64,000 nt of DNA from Hetaerina americana (lineage: Eukaryota; Arthropoda; Insecta; Odonata; Calopterygidae). The stretch covers positions 8,694,306 to 8,758,305 of the forward strand of contig JAKTNV010000023.1 of NCBI GenBank assembly GCA_022747635.1, written 5' to 3'. Both the position numbers and the translations under genes were made by a program. Under the pieces are notes generated by a model. The model was not told the origin of the DNA and ran no database searches. It saw only the letters and a list, made by a program, of their open reading frames with translations. Every line of letters starts with the position of its first letter. Positions within the stretch are counted from its first letter, which is position 1. Positions 12,430-24,710 of this stretch are shown piece after piece.

Positions 12430-12690
12430 CCCGAAGGCCAGTTCAATTGGCTAAAGGTTTGACAGGCTTGGCAGAATAGACAGTAGTGCTCACCTAATAC
12501 TAAGCCCAACGGCGTGTGTAATTCACACATCAGGGTAGGGGGTTTTGTGTGCTTCGTGTGGTTTTCGAGGGAGATACGCTATTTAAAAAATTAAACGGCC
12601 TAAGTGGTGCCCAGAGGCGTCCCCGGGAAATGAACCATGGTCCTCCCGTGAGTATTTCAACGCTCGCCCCCCTGGACACCTTGTCCCCAT
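12430..12690 (-). mobile_element. SINE1 copy 2, degraded
   Basis: Shares with the other SINE1 copies the blocks agtaatcaacccgaagg, actaagcccaacggcgtgtg and aattcacacatcagggtag, and a mutated tRNA-like head near 12605-12690 (gggaaatgaaccatgg where the complement of the B box should be). Minus orientation. Confidence 0.75.
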
Positions 12691-12910
12691 TACTATTACC
12701 ATGTATTCCCTTGAAATGTAATTATTAATTAATTATATTTTAAATGTTACAATTCACATAATTATTAATCTCAGTATTTTCAGTTCTAAATTAATCGCAA
12801 ATGAATTTTAATTACCGATTTAGTTAATGATTATCAGTAGACACATCCAAATAATTCCTTTCATTCATACTCTGGATGAGGGTTGAGAACATGGAATCAT
12901 CCGGGAGATC

Positions 12911-13195
12911 GGGATGGTGCGGTGGCTAACGTATAGGCTTCCCAACGAGAGGGCCCAGGTTCAAACCGGGAGACGGCAGATGAATTTCGGGGCACCCCGA
13001 TTCCTACTTGAGGTGCTTTGTGGAGAGCACTTTGAGTTAGTACGACGTCCGTCGAATGGAACGTTAAACTTCTGACCCCTCGGTGCCTATCGACAGGAGT
13101 AGGCTAATGCCGACGCCGGGTTTCTCTCCACCCTTAATCCTTTCCCATCCATCCCTAATGGCGCAAATGGACTTGGCTGTCGGTCGCCTCCCATA
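12911..13195 (+). mobile_element. SINE2 copy 1 (tRNA-derived SINE)
   Basis: The head gggatggtgcggtggctaac, then caggttcaaaccgg about 45 bases later, gives A-box-like and B-box-like promoter elements. The body has the diagnostic blocks tttgtggagagcactttgag, cgtccgtcg, taatgccgacgccgggtttc and the tail aatggcgcaaatggacttgg followed by cggtcgcctccc. The same order recurs at 24711 and 57783. Confidence 0.85.
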
Positions 13196-13324
13196 AATAC
13201 TTATACTTCTGCGGTTTTCCGATACTTAGGGACTTTGCTCTTTGCGAGGGATTTGTTAAATAAAACTTCGAGTTATGGGGCGATTTGCGGAGATAAATTT
13301 ACGGGACTATGAGATTTTTTGGTA

Positions 13325-13940
13325 TTAATCTCTTTGAGTGATTTGACAATTCCTTGCTTGCCTGCTGTTATATTTTGCCATGGGTTCGGTATGTTTTGTT
13401 TCTTGGAGATACACGGTGGCAACATCATTCGTGAAAATGCTTTGGAAGTATGTATTTAGAACGTTAGCTTTACCCTCACTTCCACTATTAATGACATTGT
13501 TACAATCCTTTAAGCAAGCCACGGTTTATTTACCCCGTTCTACTTCCCTAACATATGACCGGAAAGCTTTAAGGTAAGCGTCCAAATACTCGCATAGTAC
13601 TCTAAGTTATAAGGCTTGTAAGGCGCTTCGTAATTGTGTTCTGGTTTCAATGCTAGGATCTACATATACTTTCCGGTTACTCTTTATTCTCCGAGGACGA
13701 TGTGTTCACGCCTCCGTCCTTTTACCCTAGGGTAAAGGACGCAGGCGTAAACACATCCTTCTCTGCTTTTCTAACGCCCGTTGTGTACCACCTGCGGTCG
13801 CAATTTGCTTTAACGTGCTTTATAGGGATGAAATCTGTGATGCCTTTTTGCATAATATCGACAAATGGTGTCCGAGTTTCTTCCACGGTGGCATGGCCTA
13901 AGTGCGTTTTGAACTCGGGCAGTGAAGAGTTTAATTGACT
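13325..13940 (-). pseudogene. CR1-A ORF2 relic: linker and N-terminal RT region
   Basis: The terminal open piece (13325-13522) reads MACLKDCNNVINSGSEGKAN then VLNTYFQSIFTNDVATVYLQ, clearly the homologue of CLRDCTNIIHTDSEGKAN in the intact copy. Upstream residues of the linker are recoverable only across several frame changes (for instance AKGITDFIPIKH-like and KVYV..ETRTQLRS-like blocks). It breaks off before any catalytic RT motif. Confidence 0.8.
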
Positions 13941-14039
13941 GGCAAAAGTTTCAAAATCTGCTAGATGGTAATTCTAAATTTTTATTTTTAGTTTAACAAT
14001 CTTTTTATTTCTACGTCGAAGATGGCATTAACAGATTAA

Positions 14040-14747
14040 TGGTTACCCAAGCCCTCGTCATTTGATTCATTCATAATACGTTTCTGTGTATTCGTAAGAA
14101 ATAGGTCCAATATGTTCTTTCCACGGGTGGGCATCCGCACTGCTTGATGGAGGGAATTTCTTTGAACCAGTTTTCATAAGGAATTACAAGATTCGCGATC
14201 ACCGGTCTGAGATTCAACGCTATTGTTGTCCGAATCGACGCCAGGGGGATGTAGTCACCACCCATTAGGTTGATTATGTTATTTTTCAACGTGTAAATTT
14301 CTGCATTTGTTCATTGAGGGAATGAAGTATGTTCACTTCTGAGTCTGAGGGTCCATAGAAAGAGCATAAGAAGTTAACGCAGGTCGCAGTAAGGTGCACC
14401 AAACTCTTTCAATGTTATTATTTTCAAATACACATTGTCTGCTTTCAAAAACACTTTTTCACTGCCACGAAAACTCCTCCTCCGGGTCTTGTACCTCCAT
14501 CGTGTCGGTAAATGGTGCAATCTATTGGGGAAATTTTTTGGTCGTTTATATCATCACACAGCCAACTCTCTCTGCGTATTACCATATCGGCGGAATAACT
14601 TTGGATTATGTCCTCGAGATCCGCTGTTTCATTTTTGAGGCTTCTGCAATTTAGTACAAGAATAGATAATTTTTTTTTATTTTGAATGACGCCCGTATTT
14701 ATGTCCGACTGTAATTTAGAGCTCGTTTGTTGAGAAGCGCGTGTCAA
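14040..14747 (-). pseudogene. CR1-A ORF2 relic: APE-type endonuclease domain
   Basis: Positions 14445-14747 encode SILVLNCRSLKNETADLEDI, the opening beta strand and Asn of an apurinic-like endonuclease (NxRSL), then SYSADMVIRRESWL where the catalytic Glu motif normally reads TESWL, and RPGGGVFVAV. Further on, LMGGDYIPL stands where GGDFNLP is expected, and after a frame change the block HQAVRMPTRGKNILDLFLTN is the typical end of CR1-group endonucleases. Frameshifted throughout; not functional. Confidence 0.85.
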
Positions 14748-15013
14748 ATGCCTTTCTACATTCCTGCCAGCGTTGCCCGTTTCTTTTACATCTTTATTAA
14801 TGATTTTATCTGCGCTAGCCCCAGGTATTGGCGACCCACTAAGTGACCTGCCCTCTATCCTAAAAATGCCTGCAGTTGTCGAGTATCATATTCGCTACCA
14901 TACTCGCCGCTTCCGCCCTGTAATGGACCCCAGATCGGTTCAGGGGAGTCCTGCACGATCGGAGGGTTGGCCTTAGGTCGACGAAGGAGGCTTCCATGTC
15001 CGAGCAGAATCGC

Positions 15014-15536
15014 CTAAGTCTCTGATTCATGCCTTACATTGGGCTCCAAACCAGAGACCTGCGATCCTCCCTCATTACAATGCTGCAGACCGTTAAACGC
15101 AGCTGTACACCGTCGACGTCCTGAGCACGCTTCACCTCGGAACTGTTTCTTAAGGGAACGGAGGACCGCAGCGGATCCACGGCCCGTGACTTCGTTGGCG
15201 CCCACGTGGGCCACGACCTGAAGCCGAGAGCACTTCGTGCCCCTGACCGCCGCCTCGATCGCCTGAGGATTTCCTCCACCTGGTATACACCAGGCCATAG
15301 ATCACCCGTTGATCGATGCCCACCCGGCGCGCCGTTTCTCTCAATTGGGCCAGCACACGGCGGACATTTAGACTACCTATCACTATCATTCCCTCCCTTC
15401 CCGTCCGCTGGCGTCTTACCGTAGGCAGCGCCCTCGGAGTGCGGGTATGGGCTGCAGCAGATACGGTAGGACACTCATCCGACAGCACCTGGTGCCTATT
15501 TGAAACCGGGATAGGAACTGCCGCGGCAGTGTCCAA
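15014..15536 (-). pseudogene. CR1-A ORF1 relic with SGNH-esterase-like domain
   Basis: One frame (15150-15536) contains GREGMIVIGSLNVRRVLAQL, resembling the block-I motif GDSxxRR of SGNH hydrolases with the nucleophile position altered. The overlapping frame (15014-15298) contains IPGGGNPQAIEAAVRG and LQVVAHVGANEV, resembling the vvHvGtNDv block. Such esterase domains are known in ORF1 proteins of CR1-group LINEs. The location just upstream of the endonuclease supports this reading. A frameshift divides the domain. Beyond 15536 toward 15660 residues remain ORF1-like but unclear. Confidence 0.65.
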
Positions 15537-15660
15537 TCCCCCGCCTTAGCGTTACGTTCCATTAATCCCGAGAGACAGCCCTCCACTCGTCCGATATACG
15601 AAGGGGCGGCCTTCCTTCATTGGGAGATGGGGCACGAGGTGTAGGTCGCGCAGCCACTTT

Positions 15661-16249
15661 TAGCATTCGGGCGAACCCGAATGATTAGCTTCAGCGTTGG
15701 TGCATTTGCAGTAGTAGATTTGCTTTTTATGGCGCGTTATTGTACCGGCAGCAAAAAATAATTTTCATTGGGATTCGGAATCGGATAATTTGTTCAACTA
15801 AAGCTACGAGTCAAGGGGTCAGTTTTCCGATAGGAAAAATAGCCTTCGGAACTCTCACCAAAACTATTCTATAATCGACGCCTTGACCCGACCCTGACCA
15901 ATAAATCCTTGTGTTTACGGTTAATTGAAATCAAAATTACCTAAAGTTATAAAGTGGGAATGGCAGCGGAGACATGAAAACAGTGGCGAGGAAACATGCC
16001 TAAAAGAAACTTGCTGGGCCCTGCCGAAGCTCGTATAATTCTCGTTATTAATTCATCACACGCTTGGCAGTATAGGTCGAAAAGTTTGCCGAGAGACGGC
16101 CATTATCTTCGAATATTTTAGAATAGAATTGGCATGGGCTAAGGAATTATTTAGTTCGCGTTAAATTAAGGGTGGACATTGCACAGCGAGGATCAATTAA
16201 TCACGAGTCATTCTCACTCCATGCAAAGGAAGGTGAGGTATAATGTGAA
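15661..16249. other. No recognisable feature
   Basis: Spacer between two head-to-head CR1-A copies; no motif or repeat seen. Confidence 0.5.
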
Positions 16250-18796
16250 TTACCATTGTTTTATCAGAACTTCCATTATAAGGAATTAGTCCCTCCGAAG
16301 CGTGCGCTATGGACAGAATTTGTCAATATCATGCAAAAAGGAATCGTAGATTTCATACCTATAAAATACGTTAAAGCAAATCGCGACCCCAGGTGGTACA
16401 ATAAAGACGTCAGAAAAGCCCTTCGAAAGCAGAGAATGCTACACTCTAGGGTAAAGAGGGCAGGCGTGAACACATCATCCCCTGAGAATAAACAATTATG
16501 GGACACATATAGATCCTCTAAAATTGAAACCAAAACACAATTACGTAGCTGGACTTTAAACGCAAAGTACTTTGCGAGCACTTGGACACTGACCCCAAAG
16601 CTTTCTGGTCATATGTTAGGGAAGTAAATGGGAGTAAACAAACCGTGGCTTGCTTAAGGGATTGTACCAATATAATTCATACAGACAGCGAGGGTAAAGC
16701 TAACATCCTAAATTCATTCTTCCAAAGCGTTTTCTCGAATGATGTTGCCACCGCATATCTCCAAGAAACAATACATACTCCACCCATGGAAAAAATAACA
16801 GTGGACCAACAAGGAATTCTAAAATTGCTTAATGAGATTAAACCCAACAAATCCCCGGGTCCCGAAAATATACCAGCTAGGGTGATAAAACATTTAGCTC
16901 CAAACCTTGCCCCGTACCTTGAATTTATATTTAACAAATCCCTCACAGAGTGCAAAGTACCTAAGATTTGGAAAACCGCGCAAATAACGCCTATTTTTAA
17001 AAGTGGTGACAGGGAGGATCCCAGTAATTACAGACCTATATCTCTCACTTCTATCTGTTGCAAAATCTTAGAGCACATAATTGTCAGTTCAATAATGAGA
17101 CCCCATGATAACATTAAATTTTTAAGTGACAATCAACACGGATCCAGGAAAACCCGCTACTGCGAGACCCAATTAGGATTATTTACACATGATTTACTTT
17201 TATCGGGTGAGAGAGGTAGGCAAATGGATGCCATCTTCTTAGATTTTCAAAAGGCATTTATTAAGGTCCCACATGGTAAATTCATTCATAAATTAAAGGT
17301 CGCGGGTATAAACAAGGGCGCCATAAGTTGGGTTAAAGATTTTCTTTCAGAGCGGGAACAGAGGGTAGTCTTTGATGGCGCTAGTTCCGACAGCGTTCGA
17401 GTCACGTCGGGGGTACCTCAGGGAAGTGTGATCGGGCCGTTGCTTTTCTTGATTTTTGTTAACGATTTGAACCGCGAAGTGAAAAGTAAAATTAGGATGT
17501 TCGCGGATGACACGGTGATCTATCGGGAGATATCTGGGGATGAGGATCGTTTTATTCTAGAGCAGGATTTAGATTGCATTACTAAATGGTGTTCTAACTG
17601 GGGATTGACTCTAAATTATAATAAATGTTCAGTGGTAAATTTCTTTAAAAGATCAACGGGATTTGCTGACAAATTAGCTGGAGGTGACCTAGCAGTAGTT
17701 GATACGGTAAAATACCTAGGTGTCACATTCACCAAAGACCTAACTTGGGGGACTCACATACTTAAAGTCTGCGGTCAAGCATATAAAAAATTGGGATTCA
17801 TTAGACGCATTGTCGGCAAAAGTGACTCGAAGGTCAAGGAACGTTGTTACCACGCTCTTGTAAGGCCTCATTTAGAATACGCATGCAGCGTGTGGGATCC
17901 GAGTGAAAAAGGTCTCATTCGGGAAATTGAGAAGGTTCAACGCCGGGCAGCCCGTTTTGTAAAAAATTCCTACGATAAAACGCAAAGCGTCACCGAAATG
18001 CTCATGGATTTGGGGTGGGAATCATTGGCTGAGAGACGATTCAATGCAAGATTGAAATTATTAAATAAATTTAGATCCGCATGTTTCAGCACCGAGGTCT
18101 CGCAAATTATTCGTACTCCTACATACATTAGTCGCTTGGATCATGCATATAAAATTCGGGAAATAGATGCCAGAACTAGCCGACTCAAGGACTCCTTCTT
18201 CCCACGGACAATACGGGATAGCAACTGCAGGGTTATAGATAGCAAAAATTCCACTTGCCACCCTCAGCGTCTAAACAATAATTAGTTGTATTTAAATGCA
18301 TGCTCTTCCACTAACCTTATGTGTTTTGCTATAATAACCCATTCTTTCCGAATGACTTCATTCATGTTCTGTTCATCTGTTTTTAAGTTTCCCTTTCAAT
18401 CCCTCGTCCCTCTCCGCGGGGGCAAATTCCTGCTACCTGCAACGTTGGGTCGCATTCCCTGCCATTTAGAGACTCTTTGGGGGTAGAGTGTTTCGTGGTG
18501 CATTTTTATGTGGTAGTGATGTTTCAATTTCTTGCTTGTTGTGTCCTGGCTTCCGTGTTGTAGGATGTCTTTCGTGCTGCATCATGGGGTGCAGTTTTTT
18601 AGTTGTTTTGCGGTATATGTGTTTGCATGAGTATTGGATGAAGGGATTTTTGCATGAGTGTGTGCGCTGCTGTGGGTGTAATTTTCCGTATTGTTTTTTT
18701 GCATGTGGTATTTTTCTTTTTTACGGTTGGTGACCTAACACCCCCCGCCACACGCCCTTGCGGCGGCTTGCGGGGTATTATGTAGATGTAGATGTA
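16250..18796 (+). mobile_element. CR1-A copy, 5'-truncated, with long RT frame and 3' UTR
   Basis: Begins in the linker preceding RT, continues through RT and its C-terminal region to the stop at 18285, then a 510-base 3' UTR ending in a GC-rich hairpin-like block (ccgccacacgccc/ttgcggcgg, about 18747-18768) and the short tandem tail gatgtagatgta at 18784-18796. A tail of short tandem repeats instead of poly(A) is characteristic of CR1-group LINEs. Confidence 0.9.
16256..18285 (+). pseudogene. CR1-A ORF2: reverse transcriptase, one frameshift, no endonuclease
   Basis: The frame at 16256-16627 encodes the pre-RT linker (VDFIPIKYVKANRDPRWYN). It shifts near 16577 into a 567-codon frame starting at 16582: KANILNSFFQSVFS, ITPIFKSGDREDPSNYRPIS (RT blocks 1-2), FLDFQKAFIKVPH (block A; the usual second Asp of AFDKVPH is Ile), SGVPQGSVIGPLLF (block B), MFADDTVIY (catalytic Asp pair, about residue 310), VKYLGVTFTKDLTWGTHI and the C-terminal block RPHLEYACSVWDP followed by EKVQRRAARFV. 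Copies RNA into DNA during target-primed insertion; this copy lacks ORF1 and endonuclease and could not move alone. Confidence 0.92.
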
Positions 18797-19029
18797 TGGG
18801 AAGCTCTCCCGCCGTGAGACGGGACGAAAACAGCCGGACGAAAACTCATTCATCGCAGTCGCATAGGTGGCTGGTGATATCACAGTCTAGAATCCGAGGC
18901 CGAGGATACGCCGTGATTTCTTCCACGTGTGCCTGGCGCCCCGATAGGGAATGTTGAAAAGTGAATGGGAAAATAAAGTGAGAGATGAGAAGCGGAAATA
19001 TTGATGTTTTACAGGTTTATTGTATAATG

Positions 19030-19690
19030 AAATCATGACGTATTTGCCTCTTTCGTAGATTTCGAAAAGGCGTTTGATAGAATGAATTGGGAAAAACTAA
19101 TGAGTATATTACAGAAAATAGGAATAGATTGGAGGGACTGGAGGCTAATTCGCAGCCTGTACACGTCTCCGACTGCTCAGGTGCGAGTGGGGAACGGGGA
19201 GTCCGGATGGGCAGTGTTAGGAAGAGGTGTAAGGCAGGGTTGCCCATTATCGCCAGTGTTGCTCAACATATATTTGCGGGAAATGATTAAAGAGGAACTA
19301 GAGAATAACTGGAGATAGGAATGCAAGTCCGAGGCGAATTCATAAAATCAGTTAGTTTTGCTGATGACTAAGCTTTAGTTTGTTAGGCAACCAAGGGGTT
19401 GCAAGCATTACTGAGTGAATTGGACATTCAATGCGATAGATATGGGATGTAAATCAATAGAAATAAATTTGAAGTATGCGGCATTTCCAGAAAGAGAAAG
19501 TCTAAGTTAAAGGATAAAAAAGGAGGGAAAAAACTAGGGCAGTTAGAACAATTAACGAGTGTCGGAAGTGTTTTACACCAAAATGGTCGAAGTAATAGGG
19601 ACAAAAGGTGAAGAAATGCGTAGGACAAAGAATTTTTCCTATAGGGCAAGGAATTAACGCAAGGGACGTTGAGTGAGATGTTAAAATTCA
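19030..19690 (+). mobile_element. RTE-A copy A2, old RT fragment
   Basis: Contains the RT middle of RTE-A: FEKAFDRMNWEKLMSILQK, GRGVRQGCPLSPV and, after stops, a FADD-like region (gttttgctgatgactaagc, where the codon after the Asp pair has become a stop) and a decayed C-terminal region up to about 19690. Many substitutions, stops and indels; both ends truncated. No microsatellite at its edges. Confidence 0.88.
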
Positions 19691-20800
19691 TTCCTAGGTG
19701 GCCGTCGGAACTTGCCACCCGGAACCCATCTCGACGCTTCCATTGTCGGGGAGTGCAAGGCGTGCAGTGCGCGGGAGGGTGGGCTGTGGAGCGGCGGGCG
19801 GTTGCAGGTCGGTGAAACCGGACCTCACTTCTTCCAGCTCTTCGGCCTTGGGGATCTGAAGGAGGGGGGGCTTTCGAAAAGGCGGAGGTTATGGGTGCAG
19901 AAAGGGACTCTGACAACGGGGTGGAGGGAGAGTGGAATGCACCGCCCTGTCGCAATTGACTCGCAGTTGACCTGGGTTGTCTCTCCGAAGTTCAGTGAAG
20001 CGACGGAGGGTGACCGTGCCACGCTCAGGGGCCCTTATCTTTCCAGGTCGATTGGTAATCAGGGCGCGGGGCGGGAATTGCATTTAAATTTGTTTGCGTG
20101 AAAAATCGCGTGGATCTTCCATAATAACTAAAGCTGATGAATGCCGCCCTGTCGTAATTTTTGCTATGGGCATTGTCGAGTCATCGGAAACTGATCTAAT
20201 ATATATCATAAGAAAGTAGCTATCGTTACAACTACAGTATTAATTTGTTAAGCAATGTCTGAGGTTTGCGTCAATTATTTTGTTCTTACCCTGTAATTTT
20301 TTTGGCGAACACTTTGCATTTATGTAGTTTGTTTGAGTTATTTACTCTATTAGAACCAATAATGGTATCTTCAACGCAAAGCTTTTAATCCCATGCGAAG
20401 TTGGGAATTTAAAGCTTTCTACTGGGCTAATTTGCCTTCTTAGCATTGCTATCGTTCACCATCTCGCCTCTTGTCCCCGGGCAACGTTCGGTGGAGCAAT
20501 TACTTGAATAAATAATCATATCAATGCATCAAAGAAATCAGCTGCGTAAACACAGCGTTGAGACTAACACTGTGGTAAGAAATATGCAAAGAAAACAGTC
20601 GAAACATACCAAAATGGAAGGTTTCAGAGTCCACTGACAAATATTTTATCCTCGCCTGTTTTACAAAATGATGTTTTAGTTTGATACTAATCGTTAATTA
20701 CGATAGCTTAGAAGACTGAAGCTCGGATTACCTTATTAATATTAAAGCGTTAGGTCTTGCTCGAAACGAAGTTTTGTTATAACTGAGATACTGAGTACTT
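19691..20800. other. No recognisable feature
   Basis: A GC-rich first part (19700-20060) opens frames on both strands with no recognised motif; the rest is AT-rich and empty. Confidence 0.5.
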
Positions 20801-20809
20801 AATGACGAA

Positions 20810-21430
20810 ATGGCCGATCACGGGTCAACAGACTGCCAGTTGCCGAGTCCGACGTCGACCCCGGCGGGCCACCACCCGTCTGCCCCCACCGTGGATGGAG
20901 TGCGGGGGCCCCGTGTTCCGTCCTCATCCTCCCCGATCGAGCGGGGAGGAAGCCGAGGGACGGTTCGGCCCCCGCGGGTATGTTGGGTGGTAACGCCGGC
21001 CTCCCCCGCCGCGCCCCCTCAACATCCCTTCGGCCAGGGAACCCCCTCCCCCGGTTGCGTGGCCATCGCCAACGCTTCCTCGGCGAGGGTTGACTCGGCT
21101 GCCTGTGGCCCCCGTGGGGGCTGGCCATGAGGCGAGGCTTCCGATGTCGCTCGCGTGAGCGGGGTCCAGCGTCACGCCCTCTCGCGCGTGCTGGGCCGAG
21201 GGAGGCGTTTCCATGCCATTCATTCATTCATGCCGTCCCACGTGAAGCTAAACGCTCCTTCCCACCCCCCCTCCCAACCCCCACGACCCTCTTTGCTTAT
21301 CCGAGGCGAGGGAGGGGGGGGGACGCCGTCGATGCCGGTCTTCGATGACACCGCCAGGCATGCCGGAGGCTTGCATCTGCGCGCGGGATACGGTTTAACC
21401 GACAAACAAATCCACATCTACGGGTATTAA
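20810..21430 (+). other. GC- and CpG-rich block with an unassigned Pro/Ser-rich frame
   Basis: A sharp composition change from AT-rich flanks. A plus frame opens with ATG at 20810 (context cgaaATGG) and runs 56 codons of Pro/Ser/Arg-rich sequence to a possible splice donor (gtatgt, 20978); the frame itself continues to 21130. Long frames also exist on the minus strand, as expected for GC-rich DNA, so coding is not established. It may be a first exon, a promoter-associated island or a decayed repeat. Confidence 0.3.
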
Positions 21431-24400
21431 CAATCAGGGTTCGCACGGCGACTCCAGCACAGGAGGAGGTTGGACTCACAATTGTCTTCCTTGGTGAAGG
21501 CCACTGAAGTGTCCGTGGCAGGTTAAAAATTAATGATTGAGTCAGCAGTGGAAAACCGCCTCGGTTGATCCCCGATGGTATTGCGAGGAGCAGGACATTG
21601 AATGACGAAGATTAGTAATTGAAAGGACTTGGACACATTGTTTCCAGAGGAAGAGAAGCCAGCGTTGAGTGGCAGTAGTACAGGAAATGAATTAATTGAG
21701 AATGGGAGCAAATGCATAGAAGATGATTGATAGAAAAATCCAGGCGGAGATAAAAGTAGGTTGAAAATTAAATTCCCAAAATCTCATTCTGATAGGTAGG
21801 CAGAGGAAGAAGTGACCCAGTATCTGTTACAATAGAAAACTATTGATAGTTTGCAGTATTGCAAATATTATTACATATTCTTTTAATTTTAAGTGTACAT
21901 ATTACTCTGCCTGTCGCCATGACGGGTGTCAGGATATCTGCCACGATGGGGCATCTGCATTTTGACCGGAAGTATGCATGGGCAATGGGTTTTGTTTAAT
22001 TTTTCCAACAGACCATTTCTGCATCAAGTTTCATATAGCCACGGTATTGCATGGCGGATGCGAACAAGGATTTTCTAAGCCGATGGTTCGACTACGTATT
22101 TCTAAATATATCTTTGAGGTCTCTCGTAGTCAATCTAATGTAGGGTAAAAATTATTCCCTCGATTTAAGCATTTGAAACGCACTATTTAAAAAATATTCC
22201 AGTGTGTTAAATATTTCATGCAGTGCAATGCAGCATTTCATGCATGCATTTCTCGAATGACTGCCATGGTATATTTTCTTGTAATAATAAAATAACAGTT
22301 TCTGTTCGTTAATAGGAATAGCTCTCGAATCGGGCAGCTATTCTTTTCATTATGTATTTCGAGAAATAATCCTTTAGTTACACCGTCTCTATGGCTTCAG
22401 GCATATTCGGAGAGAGGCTGTAGCTAATGTCAAGCATCATCTCTATTTCTTTTAAATGTCATGAGGAGTAAGGAGTTTTGTAATGTGCTTTAATATTAAA
22501 CTTTTTGAAGATTTGGCACCCCATTAAGTGGTCTACTACCGACAAAATGAATATTCCGCCAGTCTTCTTCGATTGTCCCTTCCATGTGAATGTTACCAGA
22601 AGATATTTAGCGAGTGTATGGCTGGATTCAAGAGTGATAGAATGCGAATCCGGTGGAAAAAATAGTCTGAGATGTAGCGGGAAAAATCAGAAAAAAACAC
22701 CCAGCAAAGAATTTGGAATGGACATGCTGATGGCTACACAGAGGCGCTCGCTGGTAAGATTACTCCCCCTTATCACTGAGAAATGGGAAGCATCACATCG
22801 AGACTGCGTGAGGCCTCTTGATGAATTGGTGGAGTGGAAGGAACATGAAATTGAGTGAGAAGTCCAGCGCAAGAAAAGGGTTCGGGGACGGCTGAGAAGT
22901 GTAAAATATGTGGGGAAGAGGAAAGGCACTTAAACGTTGAAGAGGAGTTTATGCAAGCTGAGAGTATTGTGGAGGAACTGAATGAGTTTAGAGTTGAATT
23001 TTTTGCCGGAAATTGCCACCAAAAGTTGACGAAGATTTTGAATGATATCAATTTGTGAGGTGATTACTTGTATGCGATCGACATTTGTGCTCGATTCAAA
23101 ACGAAGCATGTGGGCGAGTCCCAGGCAAGGAGGGAGGATTGGCACTCTCCCGACGATCCATCGAGTTGGAAAGACGGCGGGGGGCTTGAGCGCGGAAGTC
23201 CGAGGTGGGGGGCCTTCTTCATCCCTCCCACCGTCGCCTCGCTCCCCCCTACCATCCATTGCTTCCTTCCAATGCGTCTCGTGACTCCGCGCCCATCCAA
23301 GTCGCCTCGCCGTCGTTTACTTTCAATTTCGTACATTCAATTCTCTCTATGCGCCGATACATTTTTCGTCTTGCCGCACTTCTGCCAAGTGGGGCATTTA
23401 AAACCAAGGATGCATTCTGCGAACTCCATTTACTTGTTCATGACGCAAATTATTGAATTTTCATTTCCATTCGTCCCATGTGTCATTATTTATTGATATC
23501 ATAGCGAGTCATTTCGTTGTTCCTGAAAAGTAATTCCGGCCAAGTTATTGATTTGAAGAATTTGAAGGATGAATGCCTGAAATGAAAATGCTCAATTTGC
23601 CATTTTTCAGTGCGGCAGTAGACAGTAACATAAATAATAATGAAATTATTTAATTATGACCAAAAAATAGCACATAGCATGAAATTAAGGAATAAATGAA
23701 TGAATGCATGCAATAGAGAGTATGTGAAATATTTGAAGTAGCATATTATAAACGTTAAGAATTTTGATTTTTGTATTAATTAATAGCTAAACGAAAATAA
23801 AATCAACTCGTGTGACTGGATACTATAAGTGACGCAAGAAATATTATATTTTAATTTCAAAATCACCTGAACTACCCGGATTTTAAAGTCGGAAATACCT
23901 AAATATAACATTTTTCAGAATACTGGAATTCATTGGTAGACAACATACATTCATTCTGTACGGCAGTTAAAATAATTAATGAACAATCAACTGTAAATTA
24001 TACCTATAAATGCATAATCACTGTTAATCTGAACAGCGCTAAACAAATAAATATTTGGTATTATTGGAGAAAAATCAAAAATTACAATTCATTAACAGCT
24101 TGATTAGCATTTTTAGAATAACTAAACGTTCAACGAAGTTTTAGTTGGTGGTGAAGGTGTGGGCAAATTGCAATGAGTCATAAATTGTGTTACAAGGAGT
24201 CGAAAGACCAAATTAAACTGTTATTTGGAATGTTTTGACCAATTTAATAATTATGCCTTAAGAGATATATTTATAGAATGGTTCACAGATAACAAAAGCG
24301 TTAAATAACAATGATGGACAAAATTAAATCACATGTATTAGTAAACAGCAAAGATATCTCCCGAGGAATTGTGTTGTTAGCACTTTACTTTCAAATGGAA

Positions 24401-24710
24401 GCGCTGTAGAGCAAATACCATCTAGGGTGGTGGGTGAAAAATGCCTGCGAGAAAAGGGCACCATTTACTAATGGAAAATACTGGGATCGCCGATATAAAT
24501 TTATATCGGAGTGTAAGAACTCGATATTATGTAGCTTGTATGTTCCTTGTTTAGTATCTCTCCCCTCAAAAGATTCAATTGATCATGGAGTTTCGCAATT
24601 TTCAAGGACCAGCACCTTTTGCACGCTGTCCCGCAGTATTCCGGCTCATCGCGTTTGCCTCACTTTACGCGTATCCCCAATCAATGGCATGCTCCATCTA
24701 CCAAAGGATC
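21431..24710. other. No recognisable gene
   Basis: Mostly AT-rich. A modest GC-rich patch lies at about 23110-23310. Frames at 22505-22858 and 22855-23058 have no recognised domain. 23500-24420 is strongly AT-rich and featureless. Confidence 0.5.

Larger units (their letters stand above)
13270..15660 (-). mobile_element. CR1-A copy with ORF1, endonuclease and RT start; 3'-truncated relic
   Basis: Reading leftward from about 15660: an ORF1 region with esterase-like motifs (15014-15536), a spacer, an endonuclease N-terminus (14445-14747), endonuclease C-terminus and linker (about 13990-14300), the pre-RT linker (about 13540-13940) and the beginning of RT (13325-13522). The last parts match the plus-strand CR1-A copy at 16256. 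The element stops inside RT near 13270, so its 3' end is missing. It lies head to head with the CR1-A copy at 16256, with about 600 unassigned bases between. Confidence 0.85.

Noticed and set aside
22505..23058. Two plus-strand frames that could be exons
   Set aside because: No recognised domain, no supporting splice structure, and typical of random open frames.
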